From: Endomychus coccineus
Lineage: Eukaryota > Arthropoda > Insecta > Coleoptera > Endomychidae
Direction of reading: 5' to 3'
Assembly (NCBI GenBank): GCA_958510875.1
Contig: OY294068.1
Span: forward strand, 148,650,388 to 148,714,387
Length of the DNA stretch: 64,000 nucleotides
Each line of letters starts with the position of its first letter. Within the stretch, counting starts at the first letter, position 1. Shown here piece by piece: positions 1 to 10,904 of this stretch. The notes beneath the pieces were generated by a model, which had not been told where the DNA came from, did no database searches, and worked only from the letters and a program-made list of their open reading frames with translations. Made by a program: the position numbers and the translations under genes.

Positions 1-165
1 TATTGCTCGAGTTCGATGAATTCTCTATGTTCCTACCCAATCGACTGACCAATCAGATTATCCCAATTTTGGAACAAATCAACATGAAACCTTGTTTGAT
101 TTTGAGGGGAAAAGAGGATGTTAATAAAAGCAACCCGGCAACTTGAATTTTTGGAGCTCAAGTAA
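1..165 (+). pseudogene. OB-fold-like small protein, 3' part, frameshifted
   Basis: This is the mirror of the gene at 13566-13871 and is cut by the window start. It carries the downstream half of the protein (LLEFDEFSMFLPN and following). Compared with the right arm it lacks 5 bases after the CAACCCGGC segment near 140, which shifts the frame and gives an early TGA; the original TAA stop is at 163-165. The right-arm copy is intact at this point. Confidence 0.7.
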
Positions 166-221
166 TAAGAAATCTAAGGTATGATGTTTATACTGTGTAC
201 ATAGTCGATGAAATCATCAGT

Positions 222-303
222 ATTAATATGTCTCTTGAAGAATACGCACGTAAATTGGAAGAATTAATATGTCTCTTGAAGAATACACACGTAAATTGGA
301 AGA
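222..303 (+). repeat. 41-bp tandem duplication at a gene start
   Basis: Two copies of a 41-bp unit covering the start codon and first codons of the 83-aa protein lie head to tail, differing by one base. The upstream ATG (228) runs into the duplicated copy, so the start at 269 is preferred. The mirror lies at about 13422-13503. Confidence 0.85.
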
Positions 304-520
304 ATTCGGTGCGAAAGTAAAAGCTTTGAGTAGAGATTTAAAATTTTACGAAGATAAAAATATCGCTATAAGACAATTGAATAGTTTAAGTATTGGCGGA
401 GAGGATGGTTATGTTAGAACCCAATTTCCTAACCTCAATTTTGAATGGAATCCTGTATACAAACGTTCCGAATCGAGTGGAACGTATTTATATATGTCCC
501 AGGAAAGACCTGAGAAATGA
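269..520 (+). CDS. Small charged protein of virus-like cassette (83 aa)
   Basis: An 83-aa reading frame with a highly charged, probably coiled-coil N-terminal 45 residues (MSLEEYTRKLEEFGAKVKA, many K/E) and a Tyr/Ser-rich tail. Family and function not recognised. It overlaps the start of the next frame (393-917) in another register, so the two could once have been one protein split by a frameshift, or a compact viral-style overlap. An identical copy occurs in the right arm (13206-13457). Reality as a gene is supported only by position within the cassette. Confidence 0.45.
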   Translation: MSLEEYTRKLEEFGAKVKALSRDLKFYEDKNIAIRQLNSLSIGGEDGYVRTQFPNLNFEWNPVYKRSESSGTYLYMSQERPEK

Positions 521-917
521 ATGTAATCGAACAGAATGGCAACCAATAAATTATCAAATGATTAACGAAAATCAACTAGAGGTAATCACATACATAGTTC
601 TCGAAACGATGCAGACCACCACCACCACCACCACCACCAATAACACATTCAATTATAAGCTCAAGCTATTATTTCCAAATGGTACAGAGGGGGATATTAT
701 GAAGTGGCAAACATTCACACCATCACCTACATCTGGCAAAATGATCCGACAATCATCATGTTTACCACATCTCGTACAAAAGACATCATCTGCAATAGAA
801 GGAGAAATCCCCAAAATTTTCGCAATGTTGTATTTTATTTTATCTTCTTTATCAGTGTTAGTATTGGAAATGTTTGTTAAAAATGTGAAGAAAGCTATTT
901 TCCATTTAAATAAATAA
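393..917 (+). CDS. Putative membrane protein of virus-like cassette (174 aa)
   Basis: The 174-aa frame has a soluble N-terminal part, a run of eight Thr encoded by ACC repeats near residue 75, and one hydrophobic segment near the C-terminus (FAMLYFILSSLSVLVLEMF) followed by a basic tail (KNVKKAIFHLNK). This fits a tail-anchored or single-pass membrane protein. Family not recognised. The N-terminal 40 residues overlap the 83-aa frame, so the true start may lie downstream or the two frames may be joined by a shift. The mirror copy (12806-13333) has nine Thr, showing slippage of the repeat. Confidence 0.5.
   Translation: MAERMVMLEPNFLTSILNGILYTNVPNRVERIYICPRKDLRNECNRTEWQPINYQMINENQLEVITYIVLETMQTTTTTTTTNNTFNYKLKLLFPNGTEGDIMKWQTFTPSPTSGKMIRQSSCLPHLVQKTSSAIEGEIPKIFAMLYFILSSLSVLVLEMFVKNVKKAIFHLNK
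616..640 (+). repeat. (ACC)n microsatellite inside the membrane-protein frame
   Basis: A run of ACC triplets encoding poly-Thr. The right arm carries one more triplet (13086-13112), one of the few length differences between the arms. Confidence 0.85.
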
Positions 918-995
918 TAATTATTATATAAAGGAGGTGTTTTATTGAAACAAACAAAAGATTGATAATAATAATATTTCAGAATAAAATACATA

Positions 996-1502
996 TCATT
1001 TAGGTAGTATTACATTCAGAAACCACTGCTGTAATTTATCCACATGGTGAACTGCACACATGTATTTTCCACCATCATTACGATGATTCAGACAGGTCAA
1101 ATTGTTTGTTCGCTCGAATTTCCCCGTTTCACATTGAGTACCATCGAAACTATGAACATCTACGATGTGTGGGTAAATATCCAATTCTATACACTTCCTT
1201 CTCAAAAATTCAGCTTTTTGCTGTCCTCGGACATAAATATAGTCGACTGCACACAAGAGAATCGATTTAAGAATATTATTCATTTCTTCATAATCCACAT
1301 TCCCAGATACATAATCGAGTCCATGATAAGACTTTTGTAAATACCATACGGATTTTCGCTCCTTTGCATTTAGCGATGAATAAGATGTGTGCGGTTTGAA
1401 TAAGGAATAATGACGTTTGAATCCAATTTGTATACACATTTCTTTTGGATGGAAGGCATCGTCAATGAAGAACCCCTGAATGTCAACTAATGCGATTCTC
1501 AT
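996..1502 (-). CDS. Conserved 168-aa protein of polinton/adintovirus-like elements
   Basis: The frame starts at the ATG giving MRIALVDIQGFFIDD; an in-frame extension to 1616 is probably not used. The protein resembles, from memory of the family, small proteins that recur in arthropod and Hydra genomes beside protein-primed DNA polymerase and capsid-like genes: VDIQGF near the start, an aromatic/Pro segment (FKPHTSYSSL), a YHGLDY motif, then IYVRGQQKAEFLR and a Cys/His-rich end (CLNHRNDGG, CAVHHVDKLQQW). A nuclease-like or RNase H-like fold is possible but not shown. The frame is intact over its full expected length in both arms, unusual next to so much decay. Mirror: 12221-12727. Confidence 0.55.
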   Translation of the reverse strand: MRIALVDIQGFFIDDAFHPKEMCIQIGFKRHYSLFKPHTSYSSLNAKERKSVWYLQKSYHGLDYVSGNVDYEEMNNILKSILLCAVDYIYVRGQQKAEFLRRKCIELDIYPHIVDVHSFDGTQCETGKFERTNNLTCLNHRNDGGKYMCAVHHVDKLQQWFLNVILPK

Positions 1503-1546
1503 GATGATGCGATTCGCTTGAAGTTTCGATTTAGACTGACTGATGT

Positions 1547-2026
1547 TTAATTGAGACTCTTGACAATTCCGGTGAGGGGGTAGCATTCCATCAAGCAATC
1601 GTGAATGATGATGCAATATGCCTTGGTATTGGCTGGAAATCCTTTATCCGCTTCAATCTCCAATCGTATGTCGACTGTTGATGATTTTACCGCCTCCTCT
1701 TGTCTAGAACAATCGATGATGTGAAGCGCGCGTTTTTTGAATTCATCATAAGCCAATATGGGATGTTTTGTTGTGGAATTCGTGTAGCTGGGATAGAAAT
1801 CGGTATAGTTTTGGTGGGCTAGAACGAAATCTTCCTTGGCAAAGTCCAAGTTCATCCGTTCGTTAGGCCAATACTCTCCGTTCAGCGATAAGCGGATACT
1901 TGATATATCCACATGATCGAATATTGTAGGATTAGCTTTCACATTGTTACGTTTATTGGTTTGGAAAAATACGATAACATACCGTGGTTTTTCGACGGAC
2001 GCGCTAGTTTTCACGTGCAACTCCAT
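1547..2026 (-). pseudogene. Capsid-like protein, C-terminal part (virus-like)
   Basis: A 159-aa frame resembling the C-terminal jelly-roll part of the capsid-like protein of polinton/adintovirus-like elements. Recognised segments are EKPRYVIVFFQTNKRNN, an FDH motif, the IRLSLNGEYWPNE strand, VIDCSRQ-type IIDCSRQEEA, and the end VDIRLEIEADKGFP..AYCIIIHDCLMECYPL. Family members are several hundred residues long, so the N-terminal half is missing. The frame begins exactly where a dispersed repeat (2027-2830) abuts; TTTCAG directly before the ATG could be a splice acceptor remnant. The right-arm copy differs by C to Y before the YPL motif and H to Y near the IIDCSRQ segment. Confidence 0.55.
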
Positions 2027-2830
2027 CTGAAATGTCGAACATAACCTACAAAATTGGAAAAAAGCGGTTTTTCTTAAAAAACTATAGCTCGGATCGGAAA
2101 AAGTTAAAGGAGAAAGTTGTAGGTATCTGTGTGTTGGGTACTTCATTCAGAGAGATCTCTCTGACTTCATTACGGATCACATTTTATGCAATTCTCCGTA
2201 AATGTAATATCTATATAGTTCAAGCAATACATGCATAAATTAATAACTGAAAAAAATATATGAGCGTATAGCAAATTAAATTTAAAGGTGGTTCATGCAA
2301 TTCGATCTGAAATGTCGAACATAACCTAGAAAATTGGAAAAAGCGGTTTTTCTTAAAAAACTATAGCTCGGATCGGAAAAAGTTAAAGGAGAAAGTTGTA
2401 GGTATCAAATAGATAATTATCGATATCTTTCTTTCCGAGTTATATTGAAAACCGTTGAAAATTGGGGTACGCTTCCATATGTATTGTTTCCTGTACATGG
2501 CAAGCTAAGATAGCACTTTTTTTCTTAATTTGAAATATTGACTATTTTTCAAAATATATCGATTTTTCGAAAAAGACGCTCTCATAAATTGGCTAGATCT
2601 TCTCAGCAAATGGTCATTGAGTAACGATTTGGGGCTTATTTTCTTCATGAAGAGTTGTCCTATAACTTTATCGAAGAAACGTAGCGATTTTTTTTAATTT
2701 TGAGGGTGAGAAAAACTACTTTAAAAAAAAATTTCCTCTATTTTGATCATGTTTTCAATTTTAATTTTAGAAAAATAACGGAAATCAATTTGTAACATCT
2801 TTTCACGAATTACCTCCGGCTGCCGGAGTG
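2027..2830. repeat. Dispersed AT-rich repeat abutting the capsid-like gene
   Basis: A roughly 85-bp segment (ATGTCGAACATAACCTA onward, ending GGAGAAAGTTGTAGGTAT) occurs at 2031-2122 and again at 2312-2406, and a short piece recurs at 4157-4192. The rest is AT-rich with no coding signal, apart from a GC-rich hairpin (CTCCGGCTGCCGGAG) near 2814-2828. I see no terminal inverted repeats. Mirror: about 10905-11696. Confidence 0.6.
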
Positions 2831-4865
2831 TGAGGAAGCACTGCGCGCTCGCACTGAAAACTGATTTTGCGCGTTCAAAGTGGCTTGTGCTTGCAAAATC
2901 TTCAATGTTTCAGCTTCTGGATAACATACAAAAATCCTTTCGAACTTAATCTGGGGAAGCTCGATGAGATAAACACGAATATCGTATTTATTTCAGTCTT
3001 AGAATCTCGAATATATTTATTTTTTACATTTCCAATTTGTTTTACTTTTTGTCATTTAAATTACGATTTATTAACAAAACAGTATTTTCAATGTAATATC
3101 TCAACTTTTTTTGCTCAGGTAATCATACAGACGTTATGCTTGCGGATCTCTTTAACAATTATTTAATTATTTCAGTAAATATTTCTTTATGATACAAAAT
3201 TATTATAACTAACCTTATTTGATCATCATCATCAATTATGATGGAGGTGATAGGAGTAAGTGGGAACTGTCTTTTTTGTTTATTCCTATTGATATGTTGG
3301 AAGAAATCATACCTCTACAAGGATGTATCTAAGAGAAACGTGAAATAATTAATGAATTTTTTAAAAAGGGTATTTGAATGAAAACTCAGATGATTTTCAT
3401 CGTTTTACACGATTGTCAATCATTATTTAAATCAATCTAGGAGAATGAAGATGCTACGGGTGTAGGATCGAAATCAACTTGTGAAGTTTTCGTCAAATTT
3501 CATCTTCAACGATGATTCTCAGAGAGATTATTGGTGTGAAGGTTTGCGCGATAGCGAAAACGCTAACAAAATTGTTATGTTTGTTCGACGCAATTTTGCA
3601 AAGGTTGGTTCAGAGGAATTGTTAGTGTGAAGGTTCGCGCAGGACTCAAACCACATTGAATATCATAACACCTCCAATGCGAATTCATTGATAGGAATTT
3701 TTCATGCATTGCAGACATTTCGAACTCTTCTAAAATAACATCTTTGGAGTAAATTTTGTTGCAACCCTTTAATATTTATTCACGCACGCGCCAATCATAC
3801 AACATTGTATTTTCCGCTCAAACTGAATTGTTCGTAGAGCGCTTCTTTAAACGTTCTAATAATGCGTCCTGCATTAGAGGCTTTTTCATAGAATAGGTAT
3901 TGCAATGATTGATTTTATGTTTTTCCATTTACTTGTGATGAAAGTGTTTATAGAAGAATTATTTTCTAGGATCGCCTTGCAGATTCCTAGGTTTACGATG
4001 TTATTTCAGGAATATCAAACTAAACGCTTTCCGAACCTCGAAACAAGTAAACTTGAAAATGTAACATATAATTCGATTATATCAATATTTCAACATCCAA
4101 CTCTGAATACATGGACTAGAATTTTGCGAAAAGGAAATTGATTAAAATTGTGAACGAAGCTCGGATCGGAAAAAGTTAAAGGAGAAAGTTGTACGTTGAT
4201 AAAGATCCACATGTTCACATGTTATATAAAAATCTAATGAATAGTTTAAAATATCAGAATGTTTGAAATATCGATGATTCCGATATTATATTTGATAGTG
4301 TATACTGATGTTGTAGCTATATAGCCTTCTATCAATAAGCCGATGAACTATCAGAGTTGAATGTCAATGTCAATGTTAGTGTACCTGCGTCATCACATTC
4401 TGTTCATACTGATATGAGAACGCAAACGCGTGTGAGTGTAAACGTAAGTAGGGTGAGGGGGTATTGTAAAGCAGTGTCTGACAAAAAGACATGAGATGAA
4501 TATTTATGGAAATAAACTACATTCTTAAAATAATCAAATTTATCGTTCTATAGTAGCATTCGCGGTTAAACGGATGTTTGTGAAACATATCGCTAGCGTA
4601 TTAAGATTGCAACGATGTGCGTTAGAAGCCGCAAATATTTTGATAATCAACAATTGACCAGGCTCGGACTGGCCCCCAGACATTTGTTTCTCCATCGAAC
4701 ACGCTTCAAAAATTCCACGATTGTAGATATACATATATGCTAGGCATTGTGTCGATAGAACAACATGTTATTAATCATTCTATGCTTCCTCGGAAACCAG
4801 GCGAACGAATATCTAGAGCACAAAGCAACCTATACACTCATGTGATAGAGGTTAGCGATCAGCAA
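2831..4865. other. Left arm, non-coding stretch
   Basis: No recognisable gene. A roughly 90-bp degenerate duplication lies near 3520-3650 (two blocks starting GTGTGAAGGTT). A 78-aa open frame at 3905-4141 (+) and a 64-aa frame at 4540-4734 (-) have no recognised motifs and are probably chance frames. A 75-bp block at about 3172-3245 recurs at the palindrome junction (5817-5895). Confidence 0.6.
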
Positions 4866-5250
4866 GCGTGGCGAAAGCGTGACGAAAGCGTGACGAAAAC
4901 GACTCGAAAAACGATTAAAACGACATGAAAAACGATTTAAACGACTCAAACGACATGAAAAACGATTAAAACGACATGAAAAACGACTCGAAAAACGACT
5001 CAAACGACATGAAAAACGATTAAAACGACATGAAAAACGATTAAAACGACTCGAAAAACGACTCAAACGACATGAAAAACGATTAAAACGAAATGAAAAA
5101 CGATTAAAACGACTCGAAAAACGATTAAAACGACATGAAAAACGATTAAAACGACTCGAAAAACGATTCAAACGACATGAAAAAACGATTAAAACGACTC
5201 GAAAAACTATTCAAGCGACCCACAAACATGACGAAAGCGTGACCAAAACG
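4866..5250. repeat. 21-bp minisatellite (CGATTAAAACGACATGAAAAA type)
   Basis: About 18 units of a 21-bp repeat, with variants CGACTCGAAAAACGACTCAAA. Because 21 is a multiple of three the array is open in one frame on the minus strand (RFNRFSC repeats), but this is a repeat by-product rather than a gene. Mirror: 8465-8850. Confidence 0.92.
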
Positions 5251-5432
5251 ACTCGAAAGCGTGTGGGTCGTACAAGGCGTGGCAGCCCAACGAAATTCCA
5301 CTAGTTAGTGTTTGTAACATATAGTTAGAACTCACATAATTCCGTACCTATGTTTTTTACAACACTCATTATTTCGCCGAACTTCAAACTACATTCCGCT
5401 CAATACATTCTTTTTAAAGATATAGCTTTTCA

Positions 5433-5828
5433 CTATAGCGATAGGGCTCGAGGCAGACAGAGATTATCTTTATTATTTATGGCGATAACACCTTTGCGTC
5501 GGGCACATTCTTCTTCATCGAATGTATTGTAGTTGGCTCCCCGGCCTCTGCCTACAGCCATTCTCATCGATGTTACGCCTAAACAAAAGGTCTCGGTATT
5601 AAGACCACAAGAATTAGATTGATAAATTGAAGAAATCCGAGCCCATATTTCGTCTACTGTAACTTCGCTAGCCGCCTTGAAATCAACCCAGCCTGGGCCA
5701 CGAGCGAAGTCTTTCGAGCAGAATGTGAAGCCCACCTGATCGGTAGGTCTCAAACCTTCTGTTCCTCGCTGAATTATACCTGTCAGGGCATCTTTTATCC
5801 AGCTCACAGGTTCTCCAACCTCCATCAT
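5433..5828 (-). pseudogene. Protein-primed DNA polymerase B, N-terminal fragment
   Basis: The frame gives GEPVSWIKDALTGIIQ, then LRPTDQVGFTF and, near its end, KGVIAINNKDNLCLPRAL. The last motif is typical of the N-terminal region of type B DNA polymerases of polinton-like and related elements, where it is followed by VVA-type residues; here the protein stops two residues later, so the exonuclease and polymerase domains are absent. Its upstream end coincides with the inner edge of palindrome A, beyond which the two copies differ. Mirror: 7788-8288. Confidence 0.55.
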
Positions 5829-5895
5829 AATTGATGATGATGATCAAATAAGGTTAGTTATAATAATTTTGTATCATAAAGAAATATTTACTGTA
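5817..5895. repeat. 75-bp block duplicated from within the arm
   Basis: The sequence from ACCTCCATCATAATTG to ATATTTACTG is the same as about 10478-10556 in direct orientation (and the reverse complement of about 3170-3246). It begins exactly at the palindrome's inner edge, so this junction joins the polymerase fragment to a block normally found 2.2 kb further out in the arm. Confidence 0.85.
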
Positions 5896-5929
5896 TGAAA
5901 GACTAGTTGTGATTGAAAGGAAATTTTTG

Positions 5930-6945
5930 ATGTTTTCACAACTTAAAAATATCATTTCCACTAATTTCAATGAACCAATTTTTCTTTCAGATCAATATTC
6001 ATTGATTATGAAGTTAACTTTTTCAGATCTTAATATTTTTTGAAATAATTTCGTTTTGATTTCTCTATTAGTTATTGATTAGATATAATTTTTAATTTGA
6101 TTCAGAGGAATTTCAATGTTTTCAAAACAAAAAAACACATTTTCTCCTAATTTCAATTAGCGAACCAATTTTTCTTTCAGATCAATATTCATTGATTATG
6201 AAGTTAACTTTTTCAGATCTTAATATTTTTTAAAATAATTTCGTTTTGATTTCTCTATTAGTTATTGATTAGATTTCATTTTTTCAATTTTAATTTGATT
6301 CAAAGGAATTTTAATATGTTTTCAAAACAAAGAAACACATTTTCTCATAATTTCAATCAGGGACCTTCCCTCATTAGCAGTTCAAGTTTCTCATTTGATC
6401 AGATCTTAATATTTTTTGAAATAATTTCGTTTTGATTTCTCTATTAGTTATTGATTAGATATCATTTTTATCAATTTTAATTTGATTCAGAGGAATTTTA
6501 ATGTTTTCAAAACAAAGAAACACATTTTCTCCTAATTTCAATTAGCGAACCAATTTTTCTTTCAGATCAATATTCATTGATTATGAAGTTAACTTTTTCA
6601 GATCTTAATATTTTTTTAGAATAATTTCGTTTTGATTTCTCTATTAGTTATTGATTAGATTTCATTTTTTCAATTTTAATTTGATTCAAAGGAATTTCAA
6701 TGTTTTCAAAACAAAGAAACATATTTTCTCATAATTTCAATCAGGGAACCAATTTTTCTTTCAGATCAATATTCATTGATTATGAAGTTAACTTTTTCAG
6801 ATCCTAATATTTTTTTAGAATAATTTCGTTTTGATTTCTCTATTAGTTATTGATTAGATTTCATTTTTTCAATTTTAATTTGATTCAAAGGAATTTTAAT
6901 ATGTTTTCAAAACAAAGAAACATATTTTCTCATAATTTCAATCAG
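5930..6945. repeat. ~190-bp tandem array
   Basis: Five or so units of about 185-200 bp, each with ATCAATATTCATTGATTATG (5991, 6181, 6566, 6765; one unit near 6400 is truncated). The unit at 6361 contains CCTCATTAGCAGTTCAAG, which reappears at the array's end at 6953, where unique sequence starts. The array seems to have grown from the 3' end of the remnant at 6942-7181. Confidence 0.88.
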
Positions 6946-7181
6946 GGACCTTTCCTCATTAGCAGTTCAAGTTCCTCATTTGATAGCTCTGAAAATTCTT
7001 CCGTTAAAATTTCGAAATCATCTCTTCTCAGATATGATGTATGATTTGATGGAACAACTAGCTTATGGTAGGCTGGATCCTGAGAAATGAAGTCTTCAGT
7101 TTCCTCACACGGCTGTGTAAAAACCATCGTTTTGTTAATTGAACGGAATCTGTTCGCAGACAGCCGTTTTATCGCATCCAC
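6942..7181 (-). pseudogene. Unknown gene-like fragment (79 aa)
   Basis: The frame ends in an acidic, probably helical tail (EEFSELSNEELELLMRKGP) and begins MDAIKRLSANRF. It looks more protein-like than neighbouring chance frames, but I recognise no family. Its 3' end is copied into the tandem array at 6361. No partner in the palindrome arms. Confidence 0.3.
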
Positions 7182-7800
7182 AATTTGTCAACTAAACACA
7201 ATTAACGCAAGCTCCCATGAGATAAGGAATAATGATTTATTTGTTTCGTACAACCGGTTTCGATAACAATTTCTGCAGCGTAATATTTTTCATAATGTTC
7301 ACAAACATACAGGCTGAAACCTCACACTTCTGAAGGTGTCTTTATATATATCTGGAAGAGTTTTGGTTGCAGTGTATTTTGAGGCATATTGGCCGTTGTC
7401 GGTTTTCCATACAGGCTTTGTACACCATTTATTGCAACGGTATAGAGCGATAAGGTACATTATTTTAATGCAGTTTATTTCCCCACTGAAACCTTTCAAC
7501 TATTTGCTTGACAGAGTCTGTCAGCCTACACAAATATGTTTATATGAGGCTGTGTAAAAACGGTTTTGAATGATTGTTTTTACGGAATCTGTCCGCAGAC
7601 ACCCATTTTATCGAAATTTGTCAACTGAACATAATTATTGCAAGTCTCCATAATGTGAGATAAGGTACAATGATTTATTTGTTTCATACCACGATTCAAA
7701 ACAGATATGATACCGTTTAACCACGAATGTTACGATAAGGTGCATTAATCTTAATACAGTTTATTTTTCCACTCTCAACTATTTTGCTTGCCAGCCTTCA
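7110..7800. repeat. Degenerate direct duplications in the spacer
   Basis: 7138-7250 and 7573-7690 share GGAATCTGT.CGCAGACA, TTTGTCAACTRAACA and ATGATTTATTTGTTTC blocks; 7445-7565 and 7730-7830 share GATAAGGT.CATTA and CAAATATGTTTATATG. This fits two rounds of local duplication followed by divergence. A relative of the same block is in the arms near 9140-9200. Confidence 0.65.
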
Positions 7801-8288
7801 GGTCCAAATATGTTTATATGCAGCTGCAATTCTCGCTATACCACTCTGGCAGTGGCTTACAGGGGCGTACTCTTGAATTCAAAATTCGTGAGTTACCCCA
7901 TTCTGGAGAACCTGTGAGCTGGATAAAAGATGCCCTGACAGGTATAATTCAGCGAGGAACAGAAGGTTTGAGACCTACCGATCAGGTGGGCTTCACATTC
8001 TGCTCGAAAGACTTCGCTCGTGACCCAGGCTGGGTTGATTTCAAGGCGGCTAGCGAAGTTACAGTAGACGAAATATGGGCTCGGATTTCTTCAATTTATC
8101 AATCTAATTCTTGTGGTCTTAATACCGAGACCTTTTGTTTAGGCGTAACATCGATGAGAATGGCTGCAGGCAGAGGCCGGGGATCCAACTACAATACATT
8201 CGATGAAGAAGAATGTGTCCGACGCAAAGGTGTTATCGCCATAAATAATAAAGATAATCTCTGTCTGCCTCGAGCCCTATCGCTATAG
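7788..8288 (+). pseudogene. Protein-primed DNA polymerase B, N-terminal fragment
   Basis: Mirror of 5433-5828 but longer at the front, since it extends past the palindrome edge (7904) into the spacer by about 39 residues. Same motifs: GEPVSWIKDALTGII, LRPTDQVGFTF, then INNKDNLCLPRAL just before the stop. A full protein-primed type B polymerase is well over 1000 residues, so this is a 5' fragment without exonuclease or palm motifs. In virus-like elements of this kind it copies a linear genome from a protein primer; here it cannot. Confidence 0.58.
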
Positions 8289-8464
8289 TGAAAAGCTATA
8301 TCTTTAAAAATAATGTATTGAGCGGAATGTAGTTTGAAGTTCGGCGAAATAATGAGTGTTGTAAAAAACATAGGTACGGAATTATGTGAGTTCTAACTAT
8401 ATGTTACAAACACTAACTAGTGGAATTTCGTTGGGCTGCCACGCCTTGTACGACCCACACGCTT

Positions 8465-8850
8465 TCAAGTCGTTTTGGTCACGCTTTCGTCATGTTTGTG
8501 GGTCGCTTGAATAGTTTTTCGAGTCGTTTTAATCGTTTTTTCATGTCGTTTGAATCGTTTTTCGAGTCGTTTTAATCGTTTTTCATGTCGTTTTAATCGT
8601 TTTTCGTGTCGTTTTAATCGTTTTTCATTTCGTTTTAATCGTTTTTCATGTCGTTTGAGTCGTTTTTCGAGTCGTTTTAATCGTTTTTCATGTCGTTTTA
8701 ATCGTTTTTCATGTCGTTTGAGTCGTTTTTCGAGTCGTTTTAATCGTATTTCATGTCGTTTTAATCGTTTTTCATGTCGTTTGAGTCGTTTAAATCGTTT
8801 TTCATGTCGTTTTAATCGTTTTTCGAGTCGTTTTCGTCACGCTTTCGTCA
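8465..8850. repeat. 21-bp minisatellite, right arm copy
   Basis: Mirror of 4866-5250, with TCGTTTTAATCGTTTTTCATG units. Some units differ from the left arm (for example TTTTTCGTGTCG near 8602). Confidence 0.92.
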
Positions 8851-10904
8851 CGCTTGCTGATCGCTAACCTCGATCACATGAGTGTATAGGTTGCTTTGTG
8901 CTCTAGATATTCGTTCGCCTGGTTTCCGAGGAAGCATAGAATGATTAATAACATGTTGTTCTATCGACACAATGCCTAGCATATATGTATATCTACAATC
9001 GTGGAATTTTTGAAGCGTGTTCGATGGAGAAACAAATGTCTGGGGGCCAGTCCGACCCTGGTCAATTGTTGATTATCAAAATATTTGCGGCTTCTAACGC
9101 ACATCGTTGCAATCTTAATACGCTAGCGATATGTTTCACAAACATCCGTTTAACCGCGAATGCTACTATATAACGATAAATTTGATTATTTCAAGAATGT
9201 AGTTTATTTCCATAAATATTCATCTCATGTCTTTTTGTCAGACACTGCTTTACAATACCCCCTCACCCTACTCACGTTTACACTCACACGCGTTTGCGTT
9301 CTCATATCAGTATGAACAGAATGTGATGACGCAGGTACACTAACATTGACATTGACATTCAACTCTGATAGTTCATCGGCTTATTGATAGAAGGCTATAT
9401 AGCTACAACATCAGTATACTCAATCAAATATAATATCGGAATCATCGATATTTCAAACATTCTGATATTTTAAACTATTCATTAGATTTTTATATAACAT
9501 GTGAACATGTGGATCTTTATCAACGTACAACTTTCTCCTTTAACTTTTTCCGATCCGAGCTTCGTTCACAATTTTAATCAATTTCCTTTTCGCAAAATTC
9601 TAGTCCATGTATTCAGAGTTGGATGTTGAAATATTGATATAATCGAATTATATGTTACATTTTCAAGTTTACTTATTTCGAGGTTCGGAAAGCGTTTAGT
9701 TTGATATTCCTGAAATAACATCGTAAACCTAGGAATCTGCAAGGCGATCCTAGAAAATAATTCTTCTATAAACACTTTCATCACAAGTAAATGGAAAAAC
9801 ATAAAATCAATCATTGCAATACCTATTCTATGAAAAAGCCTCTAACGCAGGACGCATTATTAGAATGTTTAAAGAAGCGCTCTACGAACAATTCAGTTTG
9901 AGCGGAAAATACAATGTTGTATGATTCGCGCGTGCGTGAATAAATATTAAAGGGTTGCAACAAAATTTACTCCAAAGATAGTGATTTTAGAAGAGTTCGA
10001 AATGTCTGCAATGCATGAAAAATTCCTATCAATGAATTCGCATTGGAGGTGTTATGATATTCGATGTGGTTTGAGTCCTGCGCGAACCTTCACACTAACA
10101 ATTCCTCTGAACCATCCTTTGCAAAATTGCGCCGAACAAACATAACAATTTTGTTAGCGTTTTCGCTATCGCGCAAACCTTCACACCAATAATCTCTCTG
10201 AGAATCATCGTTGAAGATGAAATTTGACGAAAACTTCACAAGTTGATTTCGATCCTACACCCGTAGCATCTTCATTCTCCTAGATTGATTTAAATAATGA
10301 TTGACAATCGTGTAAAACGATGAAAATCATCTGAGTTTTTATTCAAATACCCTTTTTAAAAAATTCATTAATTATTTCACGTTTCTCTTAGATACATCCT
10401 TGTAGAGGTATGATTTCTTCCAACATATCAATAGGAATAAACAAAAAAGACAGTTTCCACTTACTCCTATCACCTCCATCATAATTGATGATGATGATCA
10501 AATAAGGTTAGTTATAATAATTTTGTATCATAAAGAAATATTTACTGAAATAATTAAATAATTGTTAAAGAGATCCGCAAGCATAACGTCTGTATGATTA
10601 CCTGAGCAAAAAAAGTTGAGATATTACATTGAAAATACTGTTTTGTTAATAAATCGTAATTTAAATGACATAAAAAGTAAAACAAATTGGAAATGTAAAA
10701 AATAAATATATTCGAGATTCTAAGACTGAAATAAATACGATATTCGTGTTTATCTCATCGAGCTTCCCCAGATTAAGTTCGAAAGGATTTTTGTATGTTA
10801 TCCAGAAGCTGAAACATTGAAGATTTTGCAAGCACAAGCCACTTTGAACGCGCAAAATCAGTTTTCAGTGCGAGCGCGCAGTGCTTCCTCACACTCCGGC
10901 AGCC
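8851..10904. other. Right arm, non-coding stretch
   Basis: Mirror of 2831-4865. The only longer frame is a 78-aa one at 9578-9814 (-), without recognised motifs. The 75-bp block reused at the palindrome junction lies at about 10478-10556. Confidence 0.6.

Larger units (their letters stand above)
1..5817. repeat. Left arm of large palindrome A
   Basis: The first bases are the reverse complement of 13735 downwards, and the match runs inward to 5817/7904 with only scattered substitutions and small indels. Paired landmarks lie at sums near 13721-13726 (269 with 13457, 996 with 12727, 5433 with 8288). The outer end is cut by the window edge, so full arm length is unknown. The arm holds virus-like genes in mirror order to the right arm. 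Confidence 0.97.
5818..7903. other. Spacer of palindrome A
   Basis: Unique sequence between the arms. It consists of a 75-bp block copied from inside the arm (5817-5895), a roughly 190-bp tandem array (5930-6945), a short gene-like remnant (6942-7181) and degenerate duplications (7110-7800), then the first residues of the right-hand polymerase fragment. Confidence 0.9.

Noticed and set aside
653..994. 113-aa minus-strand frame, and the 98-aa frame at 1044-1340
   Set aside because: Antisense shadows of the membrane-protein and 168-aa genes, whose motifs are on the other strand.
4830..5171. 113-aa RFNRFSC-repeat protein on the minus strand (and 8550-8867)
   Set aside because: It is a translation of the 21-bp minisatellite; a unit length divisible by three keeps it open.
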